Shown piece after piece: positions 1-5,897 of a DNA stretch of 8,004 nucleotides. The position numbers and the translations under genes are program-made. Source of the stretch: Propionibacteriaceae bacterium (GTDB lineage: Bacteria > Actinomycetota > Actinomycetes > Propionibacteriales > Propionibacteriaceae); NCBI GenBank assembly GCA_031255975.1, contig JAIRRM010000017.1, positions 1 to 8,004 of the forward strand, written 5' to 3'. The notes below the pieces were generated by a model. That model was not told where the DNA came from and did no database searches. It saw nothing but the letters and a program-made list of their open reading frames with translations. Each line of letters starts with the position of its first letter. Position 1 is the first letter of the stretch.

Positions 1-1
1 C

Positions 2-931
2 GCTGAACGGGTCGCCGCGATGAACCTGGAGCGGGGCGAGACCCGGATCGTGGAAAGGGTGGCATTGGACAGCAACGCCCCCTCCGAAGTGGGACAGGTG
101 GGGCTGGCACTCAACACCATGCTTGACAATGTGGACGATGCGCTGGCCGCTAGACAGGAATCCGAGACCAAGGTACGACAGTTCGTCGCCGACGCCAGCC
201 ACGAGTTGCGCAACCCGCTGGCGTCGATCCGGGGGTACGCGGAACTCACCCGGCGCGGACGAGACGAACTACCACCCGACACCGGCTTCGCACTCTCACG
301 TATCCAAAGCGAATCGGAGCGGATGAGCAAACTCATCGATGACCTGCTGCTGCTGGCACGATTGGATGCCGGGCGTGACCCCAATTTCGAGGCAGTGGAC
401 GTAGCAGAACTGCTTGTCAACGCCGTATCCGACGCGCAAGCCGCTGGGCAGGATCACGAATGGTCGGTAACGGCACCGGAGGAACCGGTGCTGGTGCGCG
501 CCGACCTCGGCCAACTGCATCAGGTGTTGGCGAACCTGCTCTCTAACGCCCGGAAGCACACGCCCGCCGGTAGCGCCATCACAGCTAGGTTACGAGTGAG
601 CGCCACCGCATATGGCATCGACAACGGTGACACTAAAAATCACGCGCCAAAGATACCCGCTGGTGGTGCCGGGACATCGGTGAGCGGTCATAGCCGACTC
701 GCCGTGCTGACGGTGACCGACGACGGCCCCGGTATCCCCGCCGACGTGATCCCAACCATATTTGAGCGCTTCACCCGCGCCGACACCGCCCGTAGCCATT
801 CCGCCGAAGCCTCCACCGGACTGGGGTTGTCAATCGTCGCCGCCGTGATCGCCGCCCACGGCGGGAGAGTCTGGGCCGAATCCAAACCCGGACATACCGT
901 TTTCACCGTGATACTTCCGGTTATGGATTAG
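2..931 (+). CDS. Sensor histidine kinase, C-terminal part (5' end outside window)
   Basis: Membrane sensor kinase of a two-component system, cut by the left window edge; the reading frame is open from base 2, so the Met at position 20 is internal and only used here for numbering. Residues 1-45 look like the end of a HAMP linker (EVGQVGLALNTMLDNV). The HisKA H-box is FVADASHELRNPLASIRGY with phospho-acceptor His61. The ATPase domain shows the N-box (NLLSNARKHTP, 172-182), D-box (DDGPGIP, 234-240), F-box (IFERF, 247-251) and G-box (STGLGLSIV, 265-273). All key residues are present, so the kinase should be active. About 33 polar, Gly-rich residues (194-226) are inserted between the N- and D-boxes, where relatives usually have a short strand connection. 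The response regulator gene would be expected upstream, outside the window. The signal sensed is unknown because the extracellular domain is missing. Confidence 0.95.
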   Translation, partial: AERVAAMNLERGETRIVERVALDSNAPSEVGQVGLALNTMLDNVDDALAARQESETKVRQFVADASHELRNPLASIRGYAELTRRGRDELPPDTGFALSRIQSESERMSKLIDDLLLLARLDAGRDPNFEAVDVAELLVNAVSDAQAAGQDHEWSVTAPEEPVLVRADLGQLHQVLANLLSNARKHTPAGSAITARLRVSATAYGIDNGDTKNHAPKIPAGGAGTSVSGHSRLAVLTVTDDGPGIPADVIPTIFERFTRADTARSHSAEASTGLGLSIVAAVIAAHGGRVWAESKPGHTVFTVILPVMD

Positions 932-1057
932 CGCAATGGCTCCCCTGGCGAGTGTCGTCTCGTCAACGTCCTTGCTACCTTGCCGTACCTGAATCGCGGT
1001 GAGCCGTCCCATGAAAATGCGCACGACGATGCCCACACCCCACAACAGGGAACTCAA

Positions 1058-1074
1058 CAGGCCTATCAGACCTG
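1058..1074 (-). terminator. Weak hairpin downstream of tRNA-Lys
   Basis: On the minus strand, 12 bases past the tRNA 3' end, a 6-bp stem with one G-U pair closes a 5-base loop (CAGGTC/GGCCTG). It is followed by TTGAGTTCC, a poor T-tract. It could act as the tRNA-Lys terminator, but it is short and may be chance. Confidence 0.25.
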
Positions 1075-1086
1075 GATGCTTGCCGG

Positions 1087-1159
1087 TGCCCCCAGTGGGA
1101 CTCGAACCCACGACCTAAGGATTAAAAGTCCTCAGCTCTGCCAACTGAGCTATAGGGGC
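1087..1159 (-). tRNA. tRNA-Lys(TTT)
   Basis: A 73-nt cloverleaf on the minus strand. The acceptor stem is GCCCCTA/TGGGGGC with one G-U pair, the D-arm is GCTCAGTTGGCAGAGC, the anticodon arm is GAGGA-CTTTTAA-TCCTT with anticodon TTT, and the T-arm is GTGGG-TTCGAGT-CCCAC. The discriminator is A. The next bases are CCG, so CCA is not encoded and must be added by the nucleotidyltransferase. It decodes AAA/AAG. It faces the oppositely oriented GroEL-like gene, whose start lies only 27 bp from the tRNA 5' end. Confidence 0.97.
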
Positions 1160-1165
1160 CCCGCT

Positions 1166-1194
1166 AGTCTACCGCGACATGAGACGATGGACAC
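1166..1194 (-). promoter_or_regulatory. Possible promoter for tRNA-Lys
   Basis: The minus strand has a TAGACT -10-like hexamer (1166-1171) placed so that initiation would fall at about the first base of the tRNA. At 17-bp spacing the -35 position reads GTGTCC (1189-1194), a weak match to TTGACA. The site overlaps the first codons of the divergently transcribed GroEL-like gene. Confidence 0.25.
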
Positions 1195-1840
1195 TATGGG
1201 AACGACTGCCCAAGGGTTCTGGCTCATTCTCGGGGTCGGATTGGTGCTGCTTATCGTCGCCGCACTGGTAGATCGCCGGGATCGTATCCGCAAGGAGCGT
1301 TCCCGTCCTGGCACCACCGATCCGACGGCCACCCCCGACTACGTGCTAAAAGCAGAGCTATCCAGTGGAACCTTGCCGCCACTGCCCCCCGCCATCGCCG
1401 TTCAGGAAAGCGACGCCCCACACCTCGCATTACGGCTGTTAGATGATCGTCTCGCCACTTACTCCGGCGGCAACTCGGTGGTCTACGACGCGGCTGTGCT
1501 GGTGCTCCCCAATGTGGCCATCTCCGACATGCGCGAGGTGGTACGGGTGTTGCAGCGCTCCGCCGCAGCCGACAAACCGTTGCTGCTGGCGGTGTTCACC
1601 GTCGCCTCCACCGTGCATGAAACCCTGGTGGCCAACCATCTCGCCGGGAAACTCACCCTCCAAGTGCTTTGCGACGACGACGAGGCACAGGCCGGGCTAC
1701 AGCAATTGGCGCAACTCAGTGGCGCGACACCACTCAGCTACGCGGAACTTATCGCCGATGACGTACCGCCCGAGGTCTACGGCCAACTGGCGCTGAGCGT
1801 CGCCACCGCCGACCCGCCACGGGCATGGGTGGTGAAATAG
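1187..1840 (+). CDS. Membrane-anchored GroEL apical-domain-like protein (hypothetical)
   Basis: A predicted 217-residue protein. Residues 10-28 form one hydrophobic helix (GFWLILGVGLVLLIVAALV) followed by a basic run (DRRDRIRKER), which suggests a single-pass anchor with the rest in the cytoplasm. A Pro/Thr-rich linker (about 40-75) leads to a domain (about 98-217) that aligns by eye with the GroEL apical domain: AISDMREVVRVL matches GroEL KISNIREMLPVL, DKPLL matches GKPLL, TLVANHLAG matches TLVVNTMRG, and QLAQLSGATPLS matches DIATLTGGTVIS. The equatorial ATPase and intermediate domains are absent, so it cannot be a folding chamber subunit. A role in binding unfolded segments or peptides at the membrane is inference. 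The start could also be the in-frame ATG at 1196; neither has a strong ribosome site. The longer upstream reading frame is rejected because it would run antisense through tRNA-Lys. Confidence 0.8.
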   Translation: MDTMGTTAQGFWLILGVGLVLLIVAALVDRRDRIRKERSRPGTTDPTATPDYVLKAELSSGTLPPLPPAIAVQESDAPHLALRLLDDRLATYSGGNSVVYDAAVLVLPNVAISDMREVVRVLQRSAAADKPLLLAVFTVASTVHETLVANHLAGKLTLQVLCDDDEAQAGLQQLAQLSGATPLSYAELIADDVPPEVYGQLALSVATADPPRAWVVK

Positions 1841-1847
1841 CCGCATC

Positions 1848-1881
1848 TCCCGGGCTTCGACGATCATCCCCGAACCCGGGA
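1848..1881 (+). terminator. Hairpin downstream of the GroEL-like gene
   Basis: Eight bases after the stop codon, TCCCGGG-c-TTCG (1848-1859) pairs with CGAA-CCCGGGA (1871-1881), giving an 11-bp stem with one bulged C and an 11-base loop. No T-tract follows, so it is either a weak intrinsic terminator or only a 3'-end stabilising structure. Confidence 0.35.
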
Positions 1882-2204
1882 ATCTGAGAGCGCGTTCAGC
1901 ACGCAGCAGGAGAGAGGTGTACATCGCCGTCATCCAGCAGGTGCGCCAGGTCGTCAGGAAATCGCACTCGTGTTGCGCTCGGGTGGACTCCGCCGCTGGG
2001 CGCTGCCACGCGCCCGGCGCATCCAGAGCGCACACAGCAACTCGCCGCCTGATCCAAACAGCGCAAAACGAAGAACGCGGCACCAGATCGCTCGACGGGG
2101 ACATATACTCGCCCATGTTCACACAACGGGTTCGCTGGGTGCCTCGGCGTCACTGCTGGGATGCGTTGGCGCTCCACAACCCCCCAAGCGCCGGTTTAAC
2201 CCGC
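1882..2204. other. Intergenic stretch, no recognised gene
   Basis: About 320 bases between the hairpin after the GroEL-like gene and the repeat cluster. Both strands hold open frames, but none gives a protein I recognise. A GTG at 1917 preceded by AGGAGAGA (1908-1915) opens a plus-strand frame to 2321, but that frame runs through the repeat cluster and into the tRNA-Glu terminator and is Arg/Ser/Cys-rich, so I do not call it. A decayed gene is possible but unproven. Confidence 0.5.
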
Positions 2205-2282
2205 CAGCTAAGCCTGTTGAAACCACGCCGGTTAAGCTTGCCGAAGCCGAAAACACCAGAGGTTTCGACAGGCTCAATCACC
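2205..2282. repeat. Cluster of three REP-like units
   Basis: Three imperfect copies of a motif close to GGTTNAGCYTGYCGAARCC. Copy A (2207-2224) and copy B (2230-2248) are direct, about 24 bp apart. Copy C (2261-2282) is inverted and reads GGTGATTGAGCCTGTCGAAACC on the minus strand. A and C form a 14-bp inverted repeat with one mismatch (2211-2224 with 2261-2274). A short further inverted piece, TTCAACAGG, lies at 2287-2295. The motif resembles intergenic REP-like palindromes that I recall from many actinobacterial genomes; that is recollection, not a search. The likely RNA form is a stem-loop or a choice between alternative stems. Confidence 0.55.
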
Positions 2283-2296
2283 ACACTTCAACAGGG

Positions 2297-2331
2297 AAAT
2301 GCCCAGTCAGAGCTGGTCTGACCAGGCATTT
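2297..2331 (-). terminator. tRNA-Glu terminator hairpin
   Basis: Seven bases beyond the 3' end of tRNA-Glu, a 15-bp stem (2297-2311 with 2317-2331) with two G-U pairs closes a 5-base loop. On the minus strand it ends in GGCATTT; on the plus strand it is followed by TTTCTTTC, so it may also stop transcription coming from the left. Position and strength make it the obvious tRNA-Glu terminator. Confidence 0.75.
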
Positions 2332-2337
2332 CTTTCG

Positions 2338-2410
2338 TATCCCCGACCGGATTCGAACCGGCGTTACGGCCTTGAAAGGGCCGGGTCCTGGGCCTCTGGA
2401 CGACAGGGAC
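2338..2410 (-). tRNA. tRNA-Glu(TTC)
   Basis: A 73-nt minus-strand cloverleaf. The acceptor stem is GTCCCTG/CGGGGAT (first pair G-U, sixth T-G). The D-arm region GTCCAGAGGCCCAGGAC is typical of bacterial tRNA-Glu. The anticodon arm is CGGCC-CTTTCAA-GGCCG with anticodon TTC, and the T-arm is GCCGG-TTCGAAT-CCGGT. The discriminator is A and CCA is not encoded (CGA follows). It decodes GAA/GAG. A strong terminator hairpin follows at once, so it appears to be its own transcription unit. Confidence 0.97.
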
Positions 2411-2418
2411 TCGTGCGG

Positions 2419-2447
2419 TAGTAACACACCCGCAGTTTGCTTCTCAA
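2419..2447 (-). promoter_or_regulatory. Putative promoter of tRNA-Glu
   Basis: The minus strand reads TTGAGA (2442-2447), a 17-bp spacer and TTACTA (2419-2424), a housekeeping-sigma-like arrangement. The -10 element ends 8 bases before the tRNA 5' end, which implies almost no 5' leader. Confidence 0.4.
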
Positions 2448-2494
2448 TCGTATTCTGTAGCACCGCCGATTGTCGAAATGCCCGGTGGCAGCAA

Positions 2495-2563
2495 TCCGCG
2501 GGGAGATCGAGTGTCTTCCCCGGCACCACCGAAATGGTGCCACACTCGCTCAATCCCCGCGGA
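2495..2563. other. Large three-tier hairpin between the ThrE-family gene and tRNA-Glu
   Basis: A 69-base element with three nested perfect stems. The outer stem is 10 bp (2495-2504 with 2554-2563, TCCGCGGGGA/TCCCCGCGGA). The middle stem is 7 bp (2508-2514 with 2542-2548, CGAGTGT/ACACTCG). The inner stem is 7 bp (2522-2528 with 2535-2541, GGCACCA/TGGTGCC) with a 6-base loop. A one-sided 7-base bulge (2515-2521) and a small internal loop separate the tiers. It lies about 80 bases past the stop of the ThrE-family gene. There is no T-tract on either strand, so it is not a standard terminator. It could be a 3'-end RNA structure of the four-gene unit, a small structured RNA or a palindromic repeat. 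Confidence 0.65.
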
Positions 2564-2644
2564 CGAGTAGACGCTATCGCTCTGACGGCGCGACCGCAAG
2601 AGTACGGTCAAGCCCCGGTTGAGACTCAACGCCACCATCAAAGA

Positions 2645-4057
2645 TCATTTCACCCGTTGCGCCCGCATCCGGTCGTACCAGGTGTGCGGCAGGGTCATCA
2701 ATCTATCGCCCAGCGGACGCCCGAAGAACACTCCTATGGAAGCCCCAGCGGCAATCGCCAAGCCGATGCCCAGCGCGACACCCAGCGTGTTGACACCTAG
2801 TTCCATGTCGGCGGGCATGTTCACCGTGCCAACCATCTGGATCATGGCGTAGTACAGCCGCGAGCCGGGCACCAATGGAATCATGGCGGCAGCCACCACC
2901 GCGAAGCCGGGCAGCGACGATTGCCGCACCAGCAGCGACGCCACCAAGGCGGAGGCAAACGCTCCCACGAAACTCGAAGCGATCGGGCCGAAACCGGCGG
3001 CGATTGTCAAGAACCATCCGCCATAAGCCAGTACCGCCATCGCGCTGGCCAGTGCGATAGTGCGCAAACTGGCGTAGTTGCCGACGAGATACACGGCGGC
3101 CAACGCGGTGGCACCGATGAGTTGTGGCCCCAGCGGCCCACGCTCCAGCGGTGTAGCTGAGATGAATACCAACACCCCGATCCTGTTCAACACGATGAGG
3201 CCCGAAACCAACCCGGCGACAATACCGCCGGTGAGCATCACCACTTGCAGCAGTCGCGCGGTGGCGGTGACATAGTTGGTGTCGATGGCGTCTTGCACCG
3301 CCGCCACGAACTTCATCCCGGCCACCAACTGCCACAGGCACCCAACAGCGACCAGCGTCGGATCTACCCCATCGAAGAACGAGATACGTCCGTCCGCCCA
3401 ACTCACAAAAGCCGCAAACCCTACGGTGAACCAGCCACCGGCAAGTTGCAGGAAGAATGGCGGCAACGCCAACCGCGCCAGCCCCCGCAGGAACAGGTTG
3501 AGCAACACTCCGGTTACCAGCGCGATCAACAACACTCGCGGTGAGGTGGTGTACGTCAACTGGATGGTGACGCTGATAAGCGATTCGCCGAGAATGGCCA
3601 ACCAAGTCGGGTACGGCAGCGGCTTGGCGCGAATGCTGTCAAAGGTGCGCATCGCCTTTTCCAGCGGCATCCCCCGTCCGATCCGCTCCACCAACCACCC
3701 GATAGCCTCCACCTTCGCTAGGTTCGCCACCGCCGGTTTCACGATGCGCACGCTGGTAATCGGGGGCAACCCGTCGCCGGGATAGTACGAAGCGACGATA
3801 AACGTATGGGTGATGTCCACTTGGGCGCGCGTCAAACCGTAGGCGATCAGGATGCGCCGCATCGTCAAAATGGTGTCTTGAGTGCTCATGCCGGAACTGA
3901 ACAGCAGGTCGCCGATACGTAGCGCCAACTCCATTGCCAGACCTTCGGTGGTGGAGGGCAACTGGCCGGTGAGACCGAGTTCACTCATCGAGACATGGTG
4001 AAACGCTCGTAAATCCGGCGTCAGGACGCCGGTGTCGTCTTCTGGAGGCTGGATCAC
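2645..4057 (-). CDS. ThrE-family threonine/serine exporter
   Basis: A 470-residue integral membrane protein of the ThrE family (fused DUF1212 and DUF3815 type domains), expected to export threonine, serine or related small molecules using the proton gradient. Residues 40-150 form the soluble N-terminal domain (LALRIGDLLFSSG near 45; THTFIVASYYP and TSVRIV near 83-106). About ten hydrophobic segments follow from 152 to 447. The first membrane half carries LVAGMKFVAAVQDAIDTN (244-261), and the second carries the family motif PLVPGSRLYYAMIQM (394-408). The length is near that of known ThrE proteins. The start is GTG, directly after an in-frame stop; no good ribosome site precedes it, and the ATG at residue 24 is an alternative. 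It lies 46 bases after ogt and is probably the last gene of the four-gene unit. The actual substrate cannot be read from sequence. Confidence 0.92.
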   Translation of the reverse strand: MIQPPEDDTGVLTPDLRAFHHVSMSELGLTGQLPSTTEGLAMELALRIGDLLFSSGMSTQDTILTMRRILIAYGLTRAQVDITHTFIVASYYPGDGLPPITSVRIVKPAVANLAKVEAIGWLVERIGRGMPLEKAMRTFDSIRAKPLPYPTWLAILGESLISVTIQLTYTTSPRVLLIALVTGVLLNLFLRGLARLALPPFFLQLAGGWFTVGFAAFVSWADGRISFFDGVDPTLVAVGCLWQLVAGMKFVAAVQDAIDTNYVTATARLLQVVMLTGGIVAGLVSGLIVLNRIGVLVFISATPLERGPLGPQLIGATALAAVYLVGNYASLRTIALASAMAVLAYGGWFLTIAAGFGPIASSFVGAFASALVASLLVRQSSLPGFAVVAAAMIPLVPGSRLYYAMIQMVGTVNMPADMELGVNTLGVALGIGLAIAAGASIGVFFGRPLGDRLMTLPHTWYDRMRAQRVK

Positions 4058-4103
4058 AAGTCAATGCTGCCACGTTTGGAGCCGACATCAGAAGCCGCTC
4101 CGG

Positions 4104-4625
4104 CTACAGATGCGCCGCCTCGAACGCCAACAGCGCCTCTTTGACGGGCGGGCCGAAGCCGTACGCTCCAACTCCCCCACCAGCGGGTACCACCCGATGA
4201 CACGGCACGAAAAACGCCACCAGGTTGTGAGACATGGCCGAACCGACGGCACGAGCCAGTCGCTGCGCTGGCGCTCCGGCGCTGCCACCCATGCCCGCCA
4301 CGGTCTGTGCCGCCAGTTCGCCGTACGTCAGCGGCGCGCGATGCTCCCGGAGCGTCCGCCACACCGCCTGCCTAAACGGAGTGCCGGGCTGCCGTACCGG
4401 CACCCGGTCGATGGCGGCGATGTCACCGGCGTTGTAGGCGGCCATCGGATCAGCCAACCACTTCGGGGCTACGGCCACCTCAGCCGCAACGCCATCCCCC
4501 AGTTGTTCCAGTAGCGGCTCCACCCCGAAATATCCGGCGGCGACCACCACCGCGGCATCCGGGTCGAAGACGACACTCAACGTGCCGCCTGGCGTATCGC
4601 AGGCGCAATGCCGGTATTTACTCAT
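4104..4625 (-). CDS. ogt: Methylated-DNA--protein-cysteine methyltransferase (O6-alkylguanine repair)
   Basis: A 173-residue suicide DNA-repair enzyme that transfers the alkyl group from O6-methylguanine to its own cysteine. The active site is PCHRVV with Cys142 and His143. The helix-turn-helix region contains LTYGELAAQ (99-107), and the Arg finger is in LARAVGSA (Arg125). The Asn hinge appears as Asn134 in MSHNLVAFFVPCHRV, where the usual Pro after the Asn is replaced by Leu. The region after the active site, GGGVGAYGFGPPVKEALLAFE, fits the family. The N-terminal domain (1-75) is short and divergent, as usual. The start overlaps the end of the acetate-kinase-like gene by 8 bases, which suggests translational coupling. 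Its link to a transport operon is not obvious. Confidence 0.95.
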   Translation of the reverse strand: MSKYRHCACDTPGGTLSVVFDPDAAVVVAAGYFGVEPLLEQLGDGVAAEVAVAPKWLADPMAAYNAGDIAAIDRVPVRQPGTPFRQAVWRTLREHRAPLTYGELAAQTVAGMGGSAGAPAQRLARAVGSAMSHNLVAFFVPCHRVVPAGGGVGAYGFGPPVKEALLAFEAAHL

Positions 4626-5847
4626 CTTCCACTACCACTTCCTCAACCGGGTGCTTCCAGCCCAGCAGTATCGCCGTCTCGTGGGCGATTGCGAACGCCT
4701 CTCGCTGCTGAATCACCATCACCGGAATTGCCGAGTGCGCCGTGGAGACGATGCGTGAGCGGGCCGTGGAGTGGGTCTTCTCATTGATGCCTTCGTCCAA
4801 CTCGACGCCGAGACACGCCAATCGGTCGCATATGGCCTTGCGAAGCCGGTGATCCTGTTCACCAGCGGTGCCGGTGAACGAGATGGCCTGGGCACCGCCG
4901 AGGACGACGTGGAAGGCGGCGATGTACGAGACAATGCGATGCACGCAGATGCCGATGGCCAACTGCGCCTGTTCATCACCCGCGTCCGCAGCATCCCACA
5001 CCTCGGCCATCGTCGGCAGTCCGGTGAGGCCGAGCATGCCCGACCCCTCCCGCAGCAGTTCGTCGAACTCGGCGATACTCATACCGGTGTGCTCCATCAC
5101 ATAGCGGTGGATGCCGGGGTCAATGGAACCGCTGGCGGTACGCATCGGCAGCCCCTCGAAGGGGGTGAACCCGGTGGATACCTCGATGGGTTTACCGGAA
5201 GCGACGGCGGAAATCGACGACCAACGCCCCAGATACACGATGATCTGCTTCAGATCGAGTCGTCCGGTGAGCAGCGACACCCGCTCCGCCACGTAGCGGT
5301 GTGTCGGGCCATGGAAGCCGAACTTGCGCAGGTGCAATCGATCAGATAACTCCTTCGGCAGCGCGTAACGCGCCACCGCCGCCGGTAGCTTGGAAAAGAA
5401 CGCCGTGTCGAACACCGCCACCTGCGGCACTCCAGGCAGACACTTTTCAACCGCGCGAATGCCCTCCGCCGCCGCCGGGTTGTGGGCCGGGGCCAGCGGA
5501 GTCAACTCCTCGATGACCTGGATGACATCTTCATCGATGAAAGCGGCCTTCGAGTAGCGATCCGCGCCGTGGATCACGCGATGCGTCACGGCTTGCAGCG
5601 TCGAAACCGGGATGCCCTGACTCTCGATCAGTTGCAGCGCAGCGGTGAGCGCGGCCTCGATGTCCGGGATGGTCTGCTCCGGGGTGTGGGTCGTCTGATC
5701 GCCGGTCTCGTGCCAGATCTCACCCACCCCCGGCTGTCCGATGCCGCGCACTCTGCCCTGCGCTAACGGGTCTTTGTTTTCAACATCGAACACGTAGTAC
5801 TTCAGTGTGCTGACAGCTACCTTCAGTACTAAAATGGGGCCAGTCAT
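4618..5847 (-). CDS. ackA: Acetate kinase family protein with degenerate active site (probable pseudokinase)
   Basis: A 409-residue protein of the acetate kinase (ASKHA) family, full length and in frame, starting at ATG with AGGAGAG just upstream. Fold signatures are clear: HRVIHGADRY (89-98), LAPAHNPAAAEGI (118-130), VFDTAFF (145-151), FGFHGPTHRYVAE (176-188), FTPFEGLPM (227-235) and SGMLGLTG (269-276). Residues matching the catalytic Asp148, His180 and Arg91 of the Methanosarcina enzyme are kept (Asp147, His179, Arg90). Others are lost: the N-terminal NAGSSSLK motif reads KVAVSTLK, HLGNG reads YLGRW (205-209), MGTRSGDIDP reads MRTASGSIDP (235-244, catalytic Arg to Ala238), and FTGGIGEN reads FTGTAGEQ (324-331). 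One Glu of the C-terminal NEE motif remains (Glu383). Normal ATP-acetate phosphotransfer is therefore unlikely. No pta gene is in the window. It lies 50 bases after the permease and overlaps ogt by 8 bases. Its actual role is unknown. Confidence 0.9.
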   Translation of the reverse strand: MTGPILVLKVAVSTLKYYVFDVENKDPLAQGRVRGIGQPGVGEIWHETGDQTTHTPEQTIPDIEAALTAALQLIESQGIPVSTLQAVTHRVIHGADRYSKAAFIDEDVIQVIEELTPLAPAHNPAAAEGIRAVEKCLPGVPQVAVFDTAFFSKLPAAVARYALPKELSDRLHLRKFGFHGPTHRYVAERVSLLTGRLDLKQIIVYLGRWSSISAVASGKPIEVSTGFTPFEGLPMRTASGSIDPGIHRYVMEHTGMSIAEFDELLREGSGMLGLTGLPTMAEVWDAADAGDEQAQLAIGICVHRIVSYIAAFHVVLGGAQAISFTGTAGEQDHRLRKAICDRLACLGVELDEGINEKTHSTARSRIVSTAHSAIPVMVIQQREAFAIAHETAILLGWKHPVEEVVVEDE

Positions 5848-5897
5848 TTCTCTCCTGGTTAGGTGTTTAGCTCCGTCGATCTAGCGGTACGCGCCGG

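Noticed and set aside
830..1111. Minus-strand frame of 93 codons with a hydrophobic stretch (GLIGLLSSLLWGVGIVV)
   Set aside because: It begins inside tRNA-Lys and ends antisense to the conserved kinase C-terminus, with no ribosome site; probably a shadow frame.
980..1186. Longer N-terminus for the GroEL-like protein
   Set aside because: The upstream part runs antisense through tRNA-Lys and looks unlike protein; the start at 1187 or 1196 places a membrane helix near the N-terminus.
1697..2177. Two minus-strand frames (141 and 93 codons) in the intergenic region
   Set aside because: One overlaps the GroEL-like gene antisense and neither shows a recognisable domain; possible gene remnant at most.
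1917..2321. Plus-strand frame starting at GTG after AGGAGAGA
   Set aside because: It has a plausible ribosome site, but it crosses the REP-like cluster and ends in the tRNA-Glu terminator; composition is not protein-like and no family is recognised.
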